Origin: Taklimakanibacter deserti
GTDB lineage: Bacteria; Pseudomonadota; Alphaproteobacteria; Rhizobiales; Aestuariivirgaceae
NCBI GenBank assembly: GCA_003574785.1
Contig: QORU01000002.1
Span: 62,001 to 126,000, forward strand
Direction: 5' to 3'
DNA length: 64,000 nt
Below the pieces are notes generated by a model that worked only from the letters and a program-made list of their open reading frames with translations, was not told the origin of the DNA and searched no databases. The position numbers and the translations under genes were made by a program. Of the stretch, positions 53,223-63,919 are shown piece by piece; positions within the stretch are counted from its first letter, which is position 1; every line of letters starts with the position of its first letter.

Positions 53223-54446
53223 TCAGGCCGCCCGCTTCAAGGTCAGCGCCGTCCACAGATGGTCGAGGGCGGCGACGAGACGGGCAATCTCGAGCTCGCC
53301 ATGGAGCGGTCCGGGCGTCAGCCGGATGCGCTCGGTGCCCTTCGGCACGGTCGGATAGTTGATCGGCTGGACATAGATCTGGAACTCGGCCAGCAGCCGG
53401 TCGGTTAGCTTCTTGCACAGGACCGGATCGCCGACGATCACCGGCACGACATGGCTCGGGCTTTCGGCCACCGGCAGGCCCAGGCGCTTGAGCTCGCGCT
53501 TCAGCAGGGAAGCATGCTTCTGCTGCAGCATGCGCTCCTCAGCGCTTGCCTTCAGATGGCGAACGCTTGCGAGCGCGCCTGCGGCGAGGACAGGTGCCAG
53601 CGAGGTGGTGAAGATGAAGCCGGGCGCGGTGGAACGGATCGCGTCGATGAGGCTCGCCTTCGCGGCCACATAGCCCCCCATGATGCCGAAAGCCTTGGCG
53701 AGCGTGCCTTCGATGATGTCGACCTCGCAGAGGACATGATCGCGCTCGGCGATGCCGCCGCCACGCGGTCCATACATGCCGACGGCATGGACCTCATCGA
53801 GATAAGTGAGCGCGCCATAGCGCTTCGCCAGCGCGCAGATGCGGCCGATGGGCGCGATGTCGCCATCCATCGAATAGACCGACTCGAAAGCGATGACCTT
53901 GGGCCGCGCCAGGTCGAGCGTCTTGAGCTTGGCCTCGAGGTCGTCGAGATCGTTGTGGCGCCAGATCATCTTCTCGCAGCGGCCATGCTTTATGCCTTCG
54001 ATCATCGAAGCATGGTTGAGCTCGTCCGAGAGGATCACGCATTGGGGCAGCAGGCGGCCGAGCGCCGACAGCGCGGCCTCGTTCGCCATGTAGCCGGAAT
54101 TGAACAACAGGGCCGCTTCCTTGCCGTGCAGATCGGCGAGCTCGGCCTCGAGCAGGACATGATAGTGATTGGTGCCTGAGATGTTGCGGGTGCCGCCGGA
54201 GCCGGCGCCGATCTCGTCCAGAGCCTGGTGCATGGCCGCCACGACCTTGGGATGCTGGCCCATGCCGAGATAGTCGTTGGAGCACCAGACGGTGACTTCC
54301 CGTTCGCCCGAGGGACCGCGATGCAAGGCGCGCGGGAACCGGCCCCTGATCCGGCAGATATCGGCGAATTCGCGGTAGCGGCCTTCGCGGCGCACCTGTT
54401 CCAAGGCGGCGTCGAAGGCTGCGGAATAATCAAATGTTCTCGTCAT
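53223..54446 (-). CDS. hemA: 5-aminolevulinate synthase
   Basis: The 407-residue PLP enzyme has the C4-pathway ALAS pattern: [35 protein letters not shown] and the PLP Lys in [18 protein letters not shown] (about residue 244). It condenses glycine and succinyl-CoA, the first step of heme synthesis in alphaproteobacteria. ATG 54446 is used; ATG 54458 is possible. hemB lies 6.5 kb away in this window. The ldtP-like gene is 115 bases upstream. Confidence 0.96.
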   Translation of the reverse strand: MTRTFDYSAAFDAALEQVRREGRYREFADICRIRGRFPRALHRGPSGEREVTVWCSNDYLGMGQHPKVVAAMHQALDEIGAGSGGTRNISGTNHYHVLLEAELADLHGKEAALLFNSGYMANEAALSALGRLLPQCVILSDELNHASMIEGIKHGRCEKMIWRHNDLDDLEAKLKTLDLARPKVIAFESVYSMDGDIAPIGRICALAKRYGALTYLDEVHAVGMYGPRGGGIAERDHVLCEVDIIEGTLAKAFGIMGGYVAAKASLIDAIRSTAPGFIFTTSLAPVLAAGALASVRHLKASAEERMLQQKHASLLKRELKRLGLPVAESPSHVVPVIVGDPVLCKKLTDRLLAEFQIYVQPINYPTVPKGTERIRLTPGPLHGELEIARLVAALDHLWTALTLKRAA

Positions 54447-54561
54447 GACGTAGCGCAATAGTAAAGGATCAGAGCCCTGCGGCCAGCGTCTCTATTACGC
54501 CCGAAAGGCGCCCTTTAGGCCATTGACGAATAGCCGCATGCGCAGATGCGCCGCAGGGCCG

Positions 54562-56439
54562 TTATCGCGGTCCTGCTGGTGGTTGAGGCCCGGCAGTCGC
54601 CGAGGCTTCTTCGACCTTCTTTTTCTTCTTCACCGGCTCGACCGATGCCGCGGGTTGGGGCTTCTTCTGCGCCGCCGCGGTCTGCGCGGGCTTCTTTTTC
54701 TTCGCATTCGCCGTCGCGGCAGGCTTTTTCTTGCCGGCTGCGGCCGCTTCCTTCTTCTTGATGTCGGCCTTCTTCTTTTTCTCGAAAAGGCTCTTCTTCT
54801 TCGCCTTGGACGAGGACCCGTTGAAGTTGAAGATCACATCGTCATCGTCATCGATATCGGCCAGGCTCTTCTTGGACGTGGTGCCCGTCGTGCCGAAGAA
54901 GAACGACTTCGACTTGCTGCGCGTCGTAGCCTTGCGCGGTTTGAAGAAACTGAACGGATCGTTGCTGCCGTAGGAGGTGCGCTCACCTCTCTCCGCGCGG
55001 CGCGGGCTGAAGATGCTGAAGGATTCCGGCCGATCGGGAACTTCCTCGACTTTGTACACCTGCGCCTTGAGCACATAGCGCTCGCCATCATCGCTGAGCT
55101 CGCCCGGCGCCAGAGGCTGGCCGACGACAAAGCTGGTGTTGTCGAGATCATAGACGTCGGGACGGAAGTTGACCTGCCCTGCCCCATTGACCCAAGAGGT
55201 CAGATAGACGGTGCGCACTTGCGGCGGATTCGTCACCTTGACGTCCATGCGTTCTTCACTGGCCGTGACCTGCTCGATACGGCCCGGCGACCACCCCTCC
55301 TGACCGTTCAGGATCCAGTTGATCAGTACCGAAACCTGCTCGACGCGCACGCAGCCGGAGCTGAGGTAACGCGCGGCGGTGGTGAACAGGCTCTTCGTCG
55401 GCGTATCGTGCAGATAGATGCCGAACGGGCTCACGAAATTGATCTTCACCGACGCCATGGAGTTTTCTTCGCCCGGATCCTGGCGGAAGAAATAGCGATC
55501 GGCAGCTACATATTTCCAATTGACGGTTCGCGGATCAACTTCCGGCCCGTTCCAGCCGTCATAGATGCGCATCTTCATCTCGCGGAAGACACTGGTGCCG
55601 TTCCTGCGGATGCGCGGCAGGAGATCGCGCTCGACGATCGAAACCGGCACATTCCAGTAGGGATTGAAATTGATGTCCGAGACCTGGGACATGGTCACCG
55701 GCGTCGGCCGCTTCGGGCTGCCGGCAATGACATTGTGTCGGGAGAAGACCGTATTGCGATTGACCGCCTCGAGCTGCAAGGCAGGCACGTTGACGATGAT
55801 GTAGCGGTCCGCGAGCCCCTTGGAATATTCCTCGATGCGCGGGAGATTGGCGCGCATCGTCGCGAGCCGCTTGGAGACCGAGATATTGAAGGTATTGACA
55901 GTGGCCTTGTCGAGGCTGCCGGTCGCGGCGAGGCCGTTATTGGCCTGGAACTGGGCGACCGCCTTCTCGACCGCGGCGGTGTACCACCTCGCGGTCTCGC
56001 CTGTCAGAGCATCGGCCGCGAGATAGCCCTCGGCGATCAGCCGGCGCTTCAAGGCAACGACGGCATCACCATCATCGCCCTTCTTCAGGCTCTTGTTGGG
56101 AACCCCGGCCCAGCCGCCTTGCGCGGCGATGTCTTGATAGCGCGCGATCGCGTTGGTCATGGCGCTGACGCTGTTGACCGAGACCATGGGCGTGACGCTG
56201 CGATCGGCGAAAATCTCGGTCTTGGTGACCGCCTTGCCCGCCTTGCTGCCGAAGATGTTGGACGTGGTCGCGGACGGCAGGCTGTTGTTGGAAGCGCCGC
56301 TCTCCCGCTTCGCCTTCTGGCGCTGCCACCAGGAATTCTCTTCATTGCGTTCGGCATAGGCCGCAAGCGGCACCATGACCGTGAAGGAGGCCAGGAGGAG
56401 AGCCGTGAGGGCCAGTTTGCCGAAGCGGGTCCCGGACAT
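54562..56439 (-). CDS. L,D-transpeptidase (LdtP-like) with lysine-rich tail
   Basis: The 625-residue protein has a signal peptide (LALTALLLASFTVMVPLAAYA), a peptidoglycan-binding helical domain (about 130-190) and a YkuD catalytic domain with the active Cys in YLSSGCVRVEQ (about residue 361). It would make or edit L,D crosslinks in peptidoglycan. The last 85 residues are extremely Lys/Ala-rich (blocks such as KKKKADIKKKEAAAAGKKK), preceded by DIDDDDD. The start is uncertain; ATG 56475 is upstream. The next gene upstream is ldtR, its likely regulator. Confidence 0.88.
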   Translation of the reverse strand: MSGTRFGKLALTALLLASFTVMVPLAAYAERNEENSWWQRQKAKRESGASNNSLPSATTSNIFGSKAGKAVTKTEIFADRSVTPMVSVNSVSAMTNAIARYQDIAAQGGWAGVPNKSLKKGDDGDAVVALKRRLIAEGYLAADALTGETARWYTAAVEKAVAQFQANNGLAATGSLDKATVNTFNISVSKRLATMRANLPRIEEYSKGLADRYIIVNVPALQLEAVNRNTVFSRHNVIAGSPKRPTPVTMSQVSDINFNPYWNVPVSIVERDLLPRIRRNGTSVFREMKMRIYDGWNGPEVDPRTVNWKYVAADRYFFRQDPGEENSMASVKINFVSPFGIYLHDTPTKSLFTTAARYLSSGCVRVEQVSVLINWILNGQEGWSPGRIEQVTASEERMDVKVTNPPQVRTVYLTSWVNGAGQVNFRPDVYDLDNTSFVVGQPLAPGELSDDGERYVLKAQVYKVEEVPDRPESFSIFSPRRAERGERTSYGSNDPFSFFKPRKATTRSKSKSFFFGTTGTTSKKSLADIDDDDDVIFNFNGSSSKAKKKSLFEKKKKADIKKKEAAAAGKKKPAATANAKKKKPAQTAAAQKKPQPAASVEPVKKKKKVEEASATAGPQPPAGPR

Positions 56440-56704
56440 GATACTGTTGATTTTCCCTTCAAATCCCAAGCGCATGCGCATCATCTCACACCAGACGGCC
56501 GGAACCAAGACCAAAGCTTCCCTGGCGTGTGGCTAACCACGAAACCGCAAATCGAATCAAGGGGATTGATGCCGGACCCGGCATTTCCCTAGCGGTCAAA
56601 TGCGGCGCGACTGGGAAAGCCCCGAGATTCTCCGGCACTATGGCAAAAAAGCCACACCCGCTCGGCAGCGGGCATGGCTTTGATGTGGCCTATGACGCGG
56701 CTTT
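56440..56704. promoter_or_regulatory. Region between ldtR and the L,D-transpeptidase gene
   Basis: These 265 bases hold the ldtR terminator (56644-56680) and the promoter of the L,D-transpeptidase gene. GCGCATGCGC (about 56470-56479) is a perfect 10-base palindrome near the gene start. An LdtR site is likely here by analogy with other Hyphomicrobiales, but I cannot identify it by motif. Confidence 0.45.
56644..56680 (-). terminator. Intrinsic terminator of ldtR
   Basis: On the minus strand GCC-ATG-CCCGCT, loop GCCG, AGCGGG-TGT-GGC form a nine-pair stem with a symmetric three-base internal loop, followed by TTTTTTG. Stem and six-T run make it a classic factor-independent terminator. Confidence 0.88.
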
Positions 56705-57220
56705 TTACAGCCGGTAGAGAATCTGGTCGGTCCAGAAGCGCTCGAGGCGGGTCAGCGCCTTGTTGATACGCTCGAATTCCTCAACCGAGAGGCCGACAAC
56801 CTCCTCGACCGAATGAAGCTGGCGGTTATAGAGCTGATCGACCCGATCGCGAATCGCCTGGCCCTTGGGCGTCAGCCGCACCCTGACCGACCGCTTGTCC
56901 GAGTTCGAGCGCTCGTGATTGACATAGCCCGCTTCGACAAGCTTCTTGAGATTGTAGGAGACGTTCGAGCCCTGATAGTGCCCGCGCGTCTTGAGTTCGC
57001 CCGCCGTCAGCTCCGAATCGCCGATGTTGAACAGCAGCAGAGCCTGGACCGGGTTGACTTCCGGCGCGCCGGCACGCTCGAAATCGTCCTTGATGACATC
57101 GAGCAGCCTGCGGTGCAGACGTTCGATCAAAGTGAGAGCCTCGAGATAGCGATGCTTGATCTGCTCGCGTCCGGGCTCTGTTCCGGCAGGGCGCACGCCC
57201 CCTACGGTTTGAGTACGCAT
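56705..57220 (-). CDS. ldtR: MarR-family regulator LdtR
   Basis: The 171-residue protein has the MarR winged helix (about residues 45-140) with ELTAGELKTRGHYQGSNVSYNLKKLVEAGYV in two blocks and the wing RSNSDKRSVRVRLTPKG. LdtR in Liberibacter and rhizobia controls ldtP, the L,D-transpeptidase gene, and osmotic-stress responses. Here it lies directly upstream of such a gene, which supports the name. A good terminator follows it. Confidence 0.93.
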   Translation of the reverse strand: MRTQTVGGVRPAGTEPGREQIKHRYLEALTLIERLHRRLLDVIKDDFERAGAPEVNPVQALLLFNIGDSELTAGELKTRGHYQGSNVSYNLKKLVEAGYVNHERSNSDKRSVRVRLTPKGQAIRDRVDQLYNRQLHSVEEVVGLSVEEFERINKALTRLERFWTDQILYRL

Positions 57221-57504
57221 TTTACCACCTCAGCCTTGTTAGCGGAGACGGCTTCTTTTGGCCGTTCTCCTTATGGCGCGAGACTAAGGCGGCGGCCATT
57301 AAAAACGGATCAAAAAGGTGAGTAAATTTGTTCTTATATTTCGGCTGATTTGCCGCTTTGTCGAATAGAGTTGACGGAGTCTTGTTAAAGACTTTCGCTG
57401 GCCTTAACGGCCTTGCTCCACTGAGCAAACACAGCGGATTCAAGCCTTTTCCCAATACCAGGCGAATCGTCTGGGCCGCCTGGGATCGACGGGTTCAGGG
57501 CGCG
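57221..57504. other. Intergenic gap upstream of ldtR
   Basis: These 284 AT-richer bases hold the ldtR promoter and no convincing gene. Small ORFs on both strands lack ribosome sites. GGCCTTAACGGCC (about 57400-57412) is a near-perfect small palindrome of unknown role. Confidence 0.35.
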
Positions 57505-57777
57505 TCACTGGGTAAGGTAAACGGTCTGGCCCTTGCGTGACCGGTTGCAGCCCTCATAGGCCGTCCCCAGGGGCCGGCTCATGGCACCTTCCGTCTTTAT
57601 TTCTGACGTTGGGTTAGGCTGGGCGGCCGGCTCGATCACGACCGACGGCTGTGGAGCGGGAGCTGCTTCCACCGTCTTCATCGCGGCATGGCTCTGATGC
57701 TGTTCACAGGCCAAGGCGGGTGAGGCAAAGACCGCCGCCGCGGCGGCAATCGAGATAACAGGAAGGATCTTTTTCAT
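57505..57777 (-). CDS. Small exported hypothetical protein
   Basis: The 90-residue protein has a signal peptide (MKKILPVISIAAAAAVFASPALA). A Pro/Glu/Ala-rich mature part follows, with EQHQSHAAM near its start and two cysteines. ATG 57777 has AGGAA eight bases upstream; the open frame to 57849 lacks one. It is in the same strand as the cupredoxin gene, 82 bases downstream of it. Function is unknown. Confidence 0.6.
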   Translation of the reverse strand: MKKILPVISIAAAAAVFASPALACEQHQSHAAMKTVEAAPAPQPSVVIEPAAQPNPTSEIKTEGAMSRPLGTAYEGCNRSRKGQTVYLTQ

Positions 57778-57859
57778 GCCCGAATTCCTTTCCGTGATGT
57801 CGGTCAGCTTAACCCAGAACGCCGGCGAATGCTGCACCGATGACCTCAACTGTCCGTGA

Positions 57860-58198
57860 TCAGGGAGCCACCTTCACCGTCGCCTGCATATTGGGATGGC
57901 GCTTGCAGAAATAGGTGAAGCTGCCGGCTTCGCCGAATGTGTGGCTGAAGCTGCCGCCTTGGGTGAAGAAGCCCGAATCAAAAGCGTTCGCCGGCTTACC
58001 GGGCTTGCCGGAGGTGACCGAATGCTCGATGGCATCGCCATTCATCCAGGTCACCGTGTCGCCCTTCTTCACATCGAGCTCCCTTGGCTTGTACTGGAAG
58101 AGCTTGATGTCGACGCTCGTCGTGCCCGCGGCAAAGACGGGCGCCAGCGTCAGACACGTCGCAGCAAGGAACGCTGCCAGAAAGATCCTGCTCGGCAT
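57860..58198 (-). CDS. Cupredoxin-domain (plastocyanin/amicyanin-like) protein
   Basis: The 112-residue protein has a signal peptide (FLAAFLAATCLTLAPVFAAG) and one cupredoxin fold. The type 1 copper ligands are visible: His in DAIEHSVTSG (about residue 59), then Cys, His and Met in YFCKRHPNMQATV (about 98-104). It is a periplasmic copper electron carrier or copper-binding protein. It follows the exported gene at 58256 with a 57-base gap; a shared operon is likely. Confidence 0.88.
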   Translation of the reverse strand: MPSRIFLAAFLAATCLTLAPVFAAGTTSVDIKLFQYKPRELDVKKGDTVTWMNGDAIEHSVTSGKPGKPANAFDSGFFTQGGSFSHTFGEAGSFTYFCKRHPNMQATVKVAP

Positions 58199-58255
58199 CG
58201 TAGCGTCTCCGTAAAGCTGGAGCGGCGGTGGCCGCTCCAGCTGCTTTGTCGTTGC

Positions 58256-58921
58256 TCAGTTGGCCGCGAACTTGTCGGGGAATTGCGCGGCAATGGCATC
58301 GGCCAGCGGATCGCCGATCATCTGCATATGATGCGATGCCGTCCTGATCTTCTCGAAGGCCAGCTTGTAGTTGCGCTGCGCCTGCGCATCGATCACTTCC
58401 TTCAGGCTCACGATATGGCCCTTCACCAGATCGGCGACCGCATCCTTAGGCAGGGCCGGCGTCGCCGAGTTGAGGAACGCACCGAAGTCCTGAGTGTATT
58501 GCAGGAGATCCTGCACCGCCTTGTCCTGCTTCTTCTTCGAGCCGGTCGCCTTGGCGGTCGTATAATCGACGACGAAGCCGATATGCTTGCGCCACAGCGG
58601 CAGGAACGCATCGCCCGCATCCTTGCCATAGACCGATGCGATGGCGGCGGCGAGATCCTGCGAATTCTGGTCGAGCGCCCCGGCGGCGGATTCGAATTCG
58701 ACCTTGCGGCCGCGCAAGGCGGCCTGGGTCGCGGCTGCGGCCAGCGTCACATGCTCGGCGAGAAGCCCGTTGAGCGCGACGCGCAGATCAATGGCGGCCT
58801 TGCCTTGCATTTCAGCGGCAATGGCGGAGGAAGCGCCGGTCACATCGCCGCCGGTTAGGCCGGTGACGGCGATGGCGGTTCCGAGCGCCAGGGCCGCAAG
58901 CGTTGATTTGAAAGTCTTCAT
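58256..58921 (-). CDS. Exported helical protein next to the cupredoxin gene
   Basis: The 221-residue protein has a signal peptide (about residues 1-35). An all-helical mature domain follows, with LRVALNGLLAEHVTLAAAATQAAL in two blocks, PLWRKHIGFVVDY (about 108) and, near the end, TASHHMQMIGDPLADAI. The His/Met cluster HHMQM could bind copper, and the adjacent cupredoxin makes an electron-transfer or copper role plausible. I do not recognise the family with confidence. Confidence 0.65.
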   Translation of the reverse strand: MKTFKSTLAALALGTAIAVTGLTGGDVTGASSAIAAEMQGKAAIDLRVALNGLLAEHVTLAAAATQAALRGRKVEFESAAGALDQNSQDLAAAIASVYGKDAGDAFLPLWRKHIGFVVDYTTAKATGSKKKQDKAVQDLLQYTQDFGAFLNSATPALPKDAVADLVKGHIVSLKEVIDAQAQRNYKLAFEKIRTASHHMQMIGDPLADAIAAQFPDKFAAN

Positions 58922-59258
58922 GATCCTCTCCTGATCTCTCGATGATGTGTGGTTTCACCCCGCACATCGCCGATAACGGAGCGATCGCCGGCGCGGACGC
59001 TCAAATAACGTTCACAAATTTTTGCGGAAAGAGATCGCAACCTTAGTCGCGCTTGCGCCGTATCTATTCGGGTTAGCAGGTGGGCGCGGAGTTCGCCCCC
59101 TCAGACGAACCCCGCGCCATAGATCACGATCAGGTCAGATCGTTCCGATCTGACCTGATGAACGTGATAGAAATCTAGAGTGGGCGCGCGATCGGACGGA
59201 AAACCGGTTTCCACTTTTCCTGATCGCGCGCCTCCCCCCGCTCTCCCCTTGGAGCTTG
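58922..59258. repeat. Intergenic region with two palindromic repeats
   Basis: No gene is seen in these 337 bases. ATCAGGTCAGATCG (59129-59142), loop TTC and CGATCTGACCTGAT (59146-59159) form a perfect 14-pair stem, extended to 20 pairs by ATCACG/CGTGAT (59123-59128 and 59163-59168). A second element has arms GGCGCGCGATC (59183-59193) and GATCGCGCGCC (59222-59232) around a GGAAAACCGGTTTCC core, a common rhizobial type. Confidence 0.75.
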
Positions 59259-59963
59259 TCAGTTCCCGGCCAGCCTTGTGTATTCGGACCGCACCAGACG
59301 GCGGCCTGCCGCATCGCAGCCGATATCGTCGGCCTGCGCCCGCGCGCGGCGCAATGCGCGCGCGACCGCCGGCCCGCCATAGGTGCCGAGTGCGGCTCTG
59401 TGCTCGCGGACGATGGCCGTCCAGAAAGTGCGAATGTCGCGGCGCGAAAGATATTCGCAGCGGCGCTCGACATAATAGGCAGAAGCCTGCCGGCCATAGG
59501 CGGCAAGGCTGTTGCGGCGTGTCGGCTCCTGCGCAACACGCCCCGCGCGGCGCGGTGAGGGATCGTCCACGGCCTCGGCCTCTTCCTCGGCCGGGCGCGG
59601 CTGCTTTGCCGACGCCATGGCCTGGCGGGCGGCGGTGAGCGTGGCGCCGATCTCATCTGTCGTCGCGGCCGAACATGATGCGGTGCCGCCCAGCGCCCTG
59701 CCGAGCGCGATGGTCGACTGGACCTCGGAGACCGAGTTGCGGCTCGCAGCAGCGATCTCGGCGCGCGCCAGATAGCCATTGAGCTCGTCCGCGTCAGCGG
59801 CCGGGAGAATCTTGCATTTGCCATTGGCGGCCCGGCTCTTGGCCAGGAGCCTGAGCGCATCCAGCTGGGTCATCACAGCCTCGGCCTGAGCCTCCGGCAC
59901 GACGTCCGAGAGCGGCAGCGCCACCAGCGGCAAGGTGATGAGGAAGTGGGAGAACCGCAGCAT
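59259..59963 (-). CDS. Exported hypothetical protein
   Basis: The 234-residue protein has a signal peptide (FLITLPLVALPLSDVVPEAQA) and a helical mature part. Cysteines include KCKILPAADADELNGYL (about residue 50), GTASCSAATTDEIG and YVERRCEYLSRRDIRTFW. A charged, Pro-rich linker separates two helical halves. No family is recognised. It is divergent from the extensin-like gene. Confidence 0.6.
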   Translation of the reverse strand: MLRFSHFLITLPLVALPLSDVVPEAQAEAVMTQLDALRLLAKSRAANGKCKILPAADADELNGYLARAEIAAASRNSVSEVQSTIALGRALGGTASCSAATTDEIGATLTAARQAMASAKQPRPAEEEAEAVDDPSPRRAGRVAQEPTRRNSLAAYGRQASAYYVERRCEYLSRRDIRTFWTAIVREHRAALGTYGGPAVARALRRARAQADDIGCDAAGRRLVRSEYTRLAGN

Positions 59964-60064
59964 TCCGTCCGATCTACGCCCTTGAAAAGGCCCTAATCCA
60001 TTGCAACGGAGAGGTTAGAGGGCATCGGTTAATTCGATTCAAAAGCGAGGGGCAAGTTCCTCAT

Positions 60065-61996
<1,932 letters not shown>

Positions 61997-62010
61997 ACTC
62001 ATTAAGTTTT

Positions 62011-62085
62011 CTCGTGTCCTTTCGAATCCGAAGTTCGCTCGGAAGGCGTTGCGGGACAATGCGAACTTCGGATTCGGGACACGAG
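62011..62085. repeat. Second 75-base hairpin repeat before the cyclase gene
   Basis: CTCGTGTCC (62011-62019), TTT, then CGAATCCGAAGTTCGC (62023-62038) pair with GCGAACTTCGGATTCG (62061-62076) and GGACACGAG (62077-62085), again 25 pairs with a three-base bulge and a loop of 22 bases. The size and plan equal those of the repeat 14 bases upstream, although the sequence differs. Confidence 0.75.
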
Positions 62086-62154
62086 CCCCTTTTCGCCGTT
62101 GTTGACCGCAATGGCGCGCGGGAGGATACTCGCGGGCATCCGCACGGGTGCCCG

Positions 62155-63912
62155 ATGAAGCAGCAACCCGCCATCCAACGCCGTCTGATGGCGATCCTTG
62201 CCGCCGACATGGTCGGCTATAGCCGCCTTATGGAAATCGATGAAGCAGGCACGCTGGCGCGGCTCAAGACGCACCGGCTGGAACTCATAGATCCCGCGAT
62301 CACCAAGACCCATGGCCGCATCGTCAAGACGACGGGAGACGGCATGCTGGTCGAATTTGCCTCTGCCACCGATGCGGTGGAATGCGCGGTCGAGGTCCAG
62401 CGCCGGATGGCGAGGCGCAATGCCGATGTGGAGGCGGCACGGCAGATCCGCTTCCGCATCGGGGTCAATCTCGGCGACATCATCGTCGAGGAGGACGATG
62501 TGCTGGGCGACGGCGTCAATATCGCCGCACGGCTGCAGACGCTGGCGGAGCCCGGCGGCATCGCGGTCAGCCAGGCGGTCAGGGACGAACTGGCTCACAA
62601 GCTCGATCTCAATTTCGAGGACCAGGGCGAGCAGCCGATGAAGAACATCTCGCGGCCACTCAGGGTCTTCCGCATCGCGCTCGACGAGACATTGGTGCCT
62701 TCCATGCCGCTCCCCGCTCCCTCCCCCGGCGACGGCGGCCATCTCTCGATCGCGGTCCTGCCTTTCGTCAATATGAGCGGCGATCCGGACCAGGAGTTTT
62801 TCGCCGACGGGCTGACCGAGGATATCATCACCGCCCTGTCACGCTTCCGCGACCTCCTCGTCATCTCGCGCAACTCGACCTTCGTCTACAAGGGCAAGGC
62901 GGTCAATGTGCAGGACGTCGCCAAAGCCTTCGGCGTGCACTATGTCGTCGAAGGCAGCGTGCGCAAGGTCGCCAACCGCGTGCGCATCACGGTGCAGCTC
63001 ATCGATGCCCGGACCGACCGGCATGTCTGGGCCGAGCGCTACGACCGCGAGCTCGCCGACATCTTCGCCATGCAGGATGAAGTCACCGCCTCCATCGTCG
63101 CGACCGTGTCGGGCCGTGTCGAGGCGGCTGCGGTCGAGCGCGTACAGCGCAGCCCGACCACCAATATGCGCGCCTACGAATACCTGCTCGCCGCGAAGGT
63201 GCTGCACCACCGCTCGACCGCGGAAGACAATGCCGAGGCGCAGAAGATGGTCGACAAGGCGCTGGCGCTCGACCCCAACTATGCGCACGCGCATGCCTGG
63301 CGCGGCTGCATCGTCGGCCAGTCCTGGGTCTATAGCTGGTGCCCGGATCGTGACACGGCGTGGAACACCATCGTTGCGGAGCTGGGAACGGCGCTCAATC
63401 TCGACGACGATGACAGCGACGTCCACCGCATCCTGGCCGCGATCAATCTCAACCGCGGCGACCACGAGGCGGCGCAATATCACCAGGAGCGCGCGCTCTC
63501 TCTCAACCCCAATAACGATCTGATCGTCGTCCAGCATGGCGAATACATGACCTGGATCGGTCGCCCTGAGGAAGGCGTCGAATGGATCAGGAAGGCGATG
63601 CGGCTCAATCCGCACCATCCCGAGCGCTTCTGGAACCATCTCGGGCGCGCCTACTTCGTTGCCCGCAAATATCCGGAAGCCATCGAGGCGTTCCGCCACA
63701 TCAGCAAGCCCGACGCGTTTCATCACGCCTTCCTCGCCGCGGCCGCGGCCATGGCCGGCGATCCGGCAACCGCCGAATTGCACCGCAAGCAGGTGCTCGC
63801 CGCCGATGCGAGCTTTACCGCCGAGAGCTATCTCGCTACGCTGCATTACAAGCGCCTGGAGGATACCGAGCATCACCGCGAAGCGCTGCTGCGGGCCGGC
63901 CTGCCACAGTGA
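62155..63912 (+). CDS. Adenylate/guanylate cyclase with TolB-like and TPR regions
   Basis: The 585-residue protein starts with a class III cyclase domain (about residues 10-170). AILAADMVGYSRLM and KTTGDGMLVEF carry the two metal Asp residues, and GDGVNIAARLQ the Asn/Arg pair. A middle domain (about 195-330, IAVLPFVNMSGDPDQEFFADGL, QLIDARTDRHVWAERYD) is TolB-like. The C-terminal part (about 345-585) has TPR repeats. Such multi-domain cyclases are abundant in rhizobia and make cAMP from unknown signals. ATG 62155 is chosen; the hairpins rule out the longer frame. Confidence 0.9.
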   Translation: MKQQPAIQRRLMAILAADMVGYSRLMEIDEAGTLARLKTHRLELIDPAITKTHGRIVKTTGDGMLVEFASATDAVECAVEVQRRMARRNADVEAARQIRFRIGVNLGDIIVEEDDVLGDGVNIAARLQTLAEPGGIAVSQAVRDELAHKLDLNFEDQGEQPMKNISRPLRVFRIALDETLVPSMPLPAPSPGDGGHLSIAVLPFVNMSGDPDQEFFADGLTEDIITALSRFRDLLVISRNSTFVYKGKAVNVQDVAKAFGVHYVVEGSVRKVANRVRITVQLIDARTDRHVWAERYDRELADIFAMQDEVTASIVATVSGRVEAAAVERVQRSPTTNMRAYEYLLAAKVLHHRSTAEDNAEAQKMVDKALALDPNYAHAHAWRGCIVGQSWVYSWCPDRDTAWNTIVAELGTALNLDDDDSDVHRILAAINLNRGDHEAAQYHQERALSLNPNNDLIVVQHGEYMTWIGRPEEGVEWIRKAMRLNPHHPERFWNHLGRAYFVARKYPEAIEAFRHISKPDAFHHAFLAAAAAMAGDPATAELHRKQVLAADASFTAESYLATLHYKRLEDTEHHREALLRAGLPQ

Positions 63913-63919
63913 TGCACCG

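Noticed and set aside
54523..56592. Long plus-strand ORF opposite the L,D-transpeptidase gene
   Set aside because: Low-complexity antisense shadow of a gene with clear YkuD motifs.
57222..57455. 77-codon minus-strand ORF upstream of ldtR
   Set aside because: No ribosome site and an atypical amino acid mix in an AT-richer regulatory gap.
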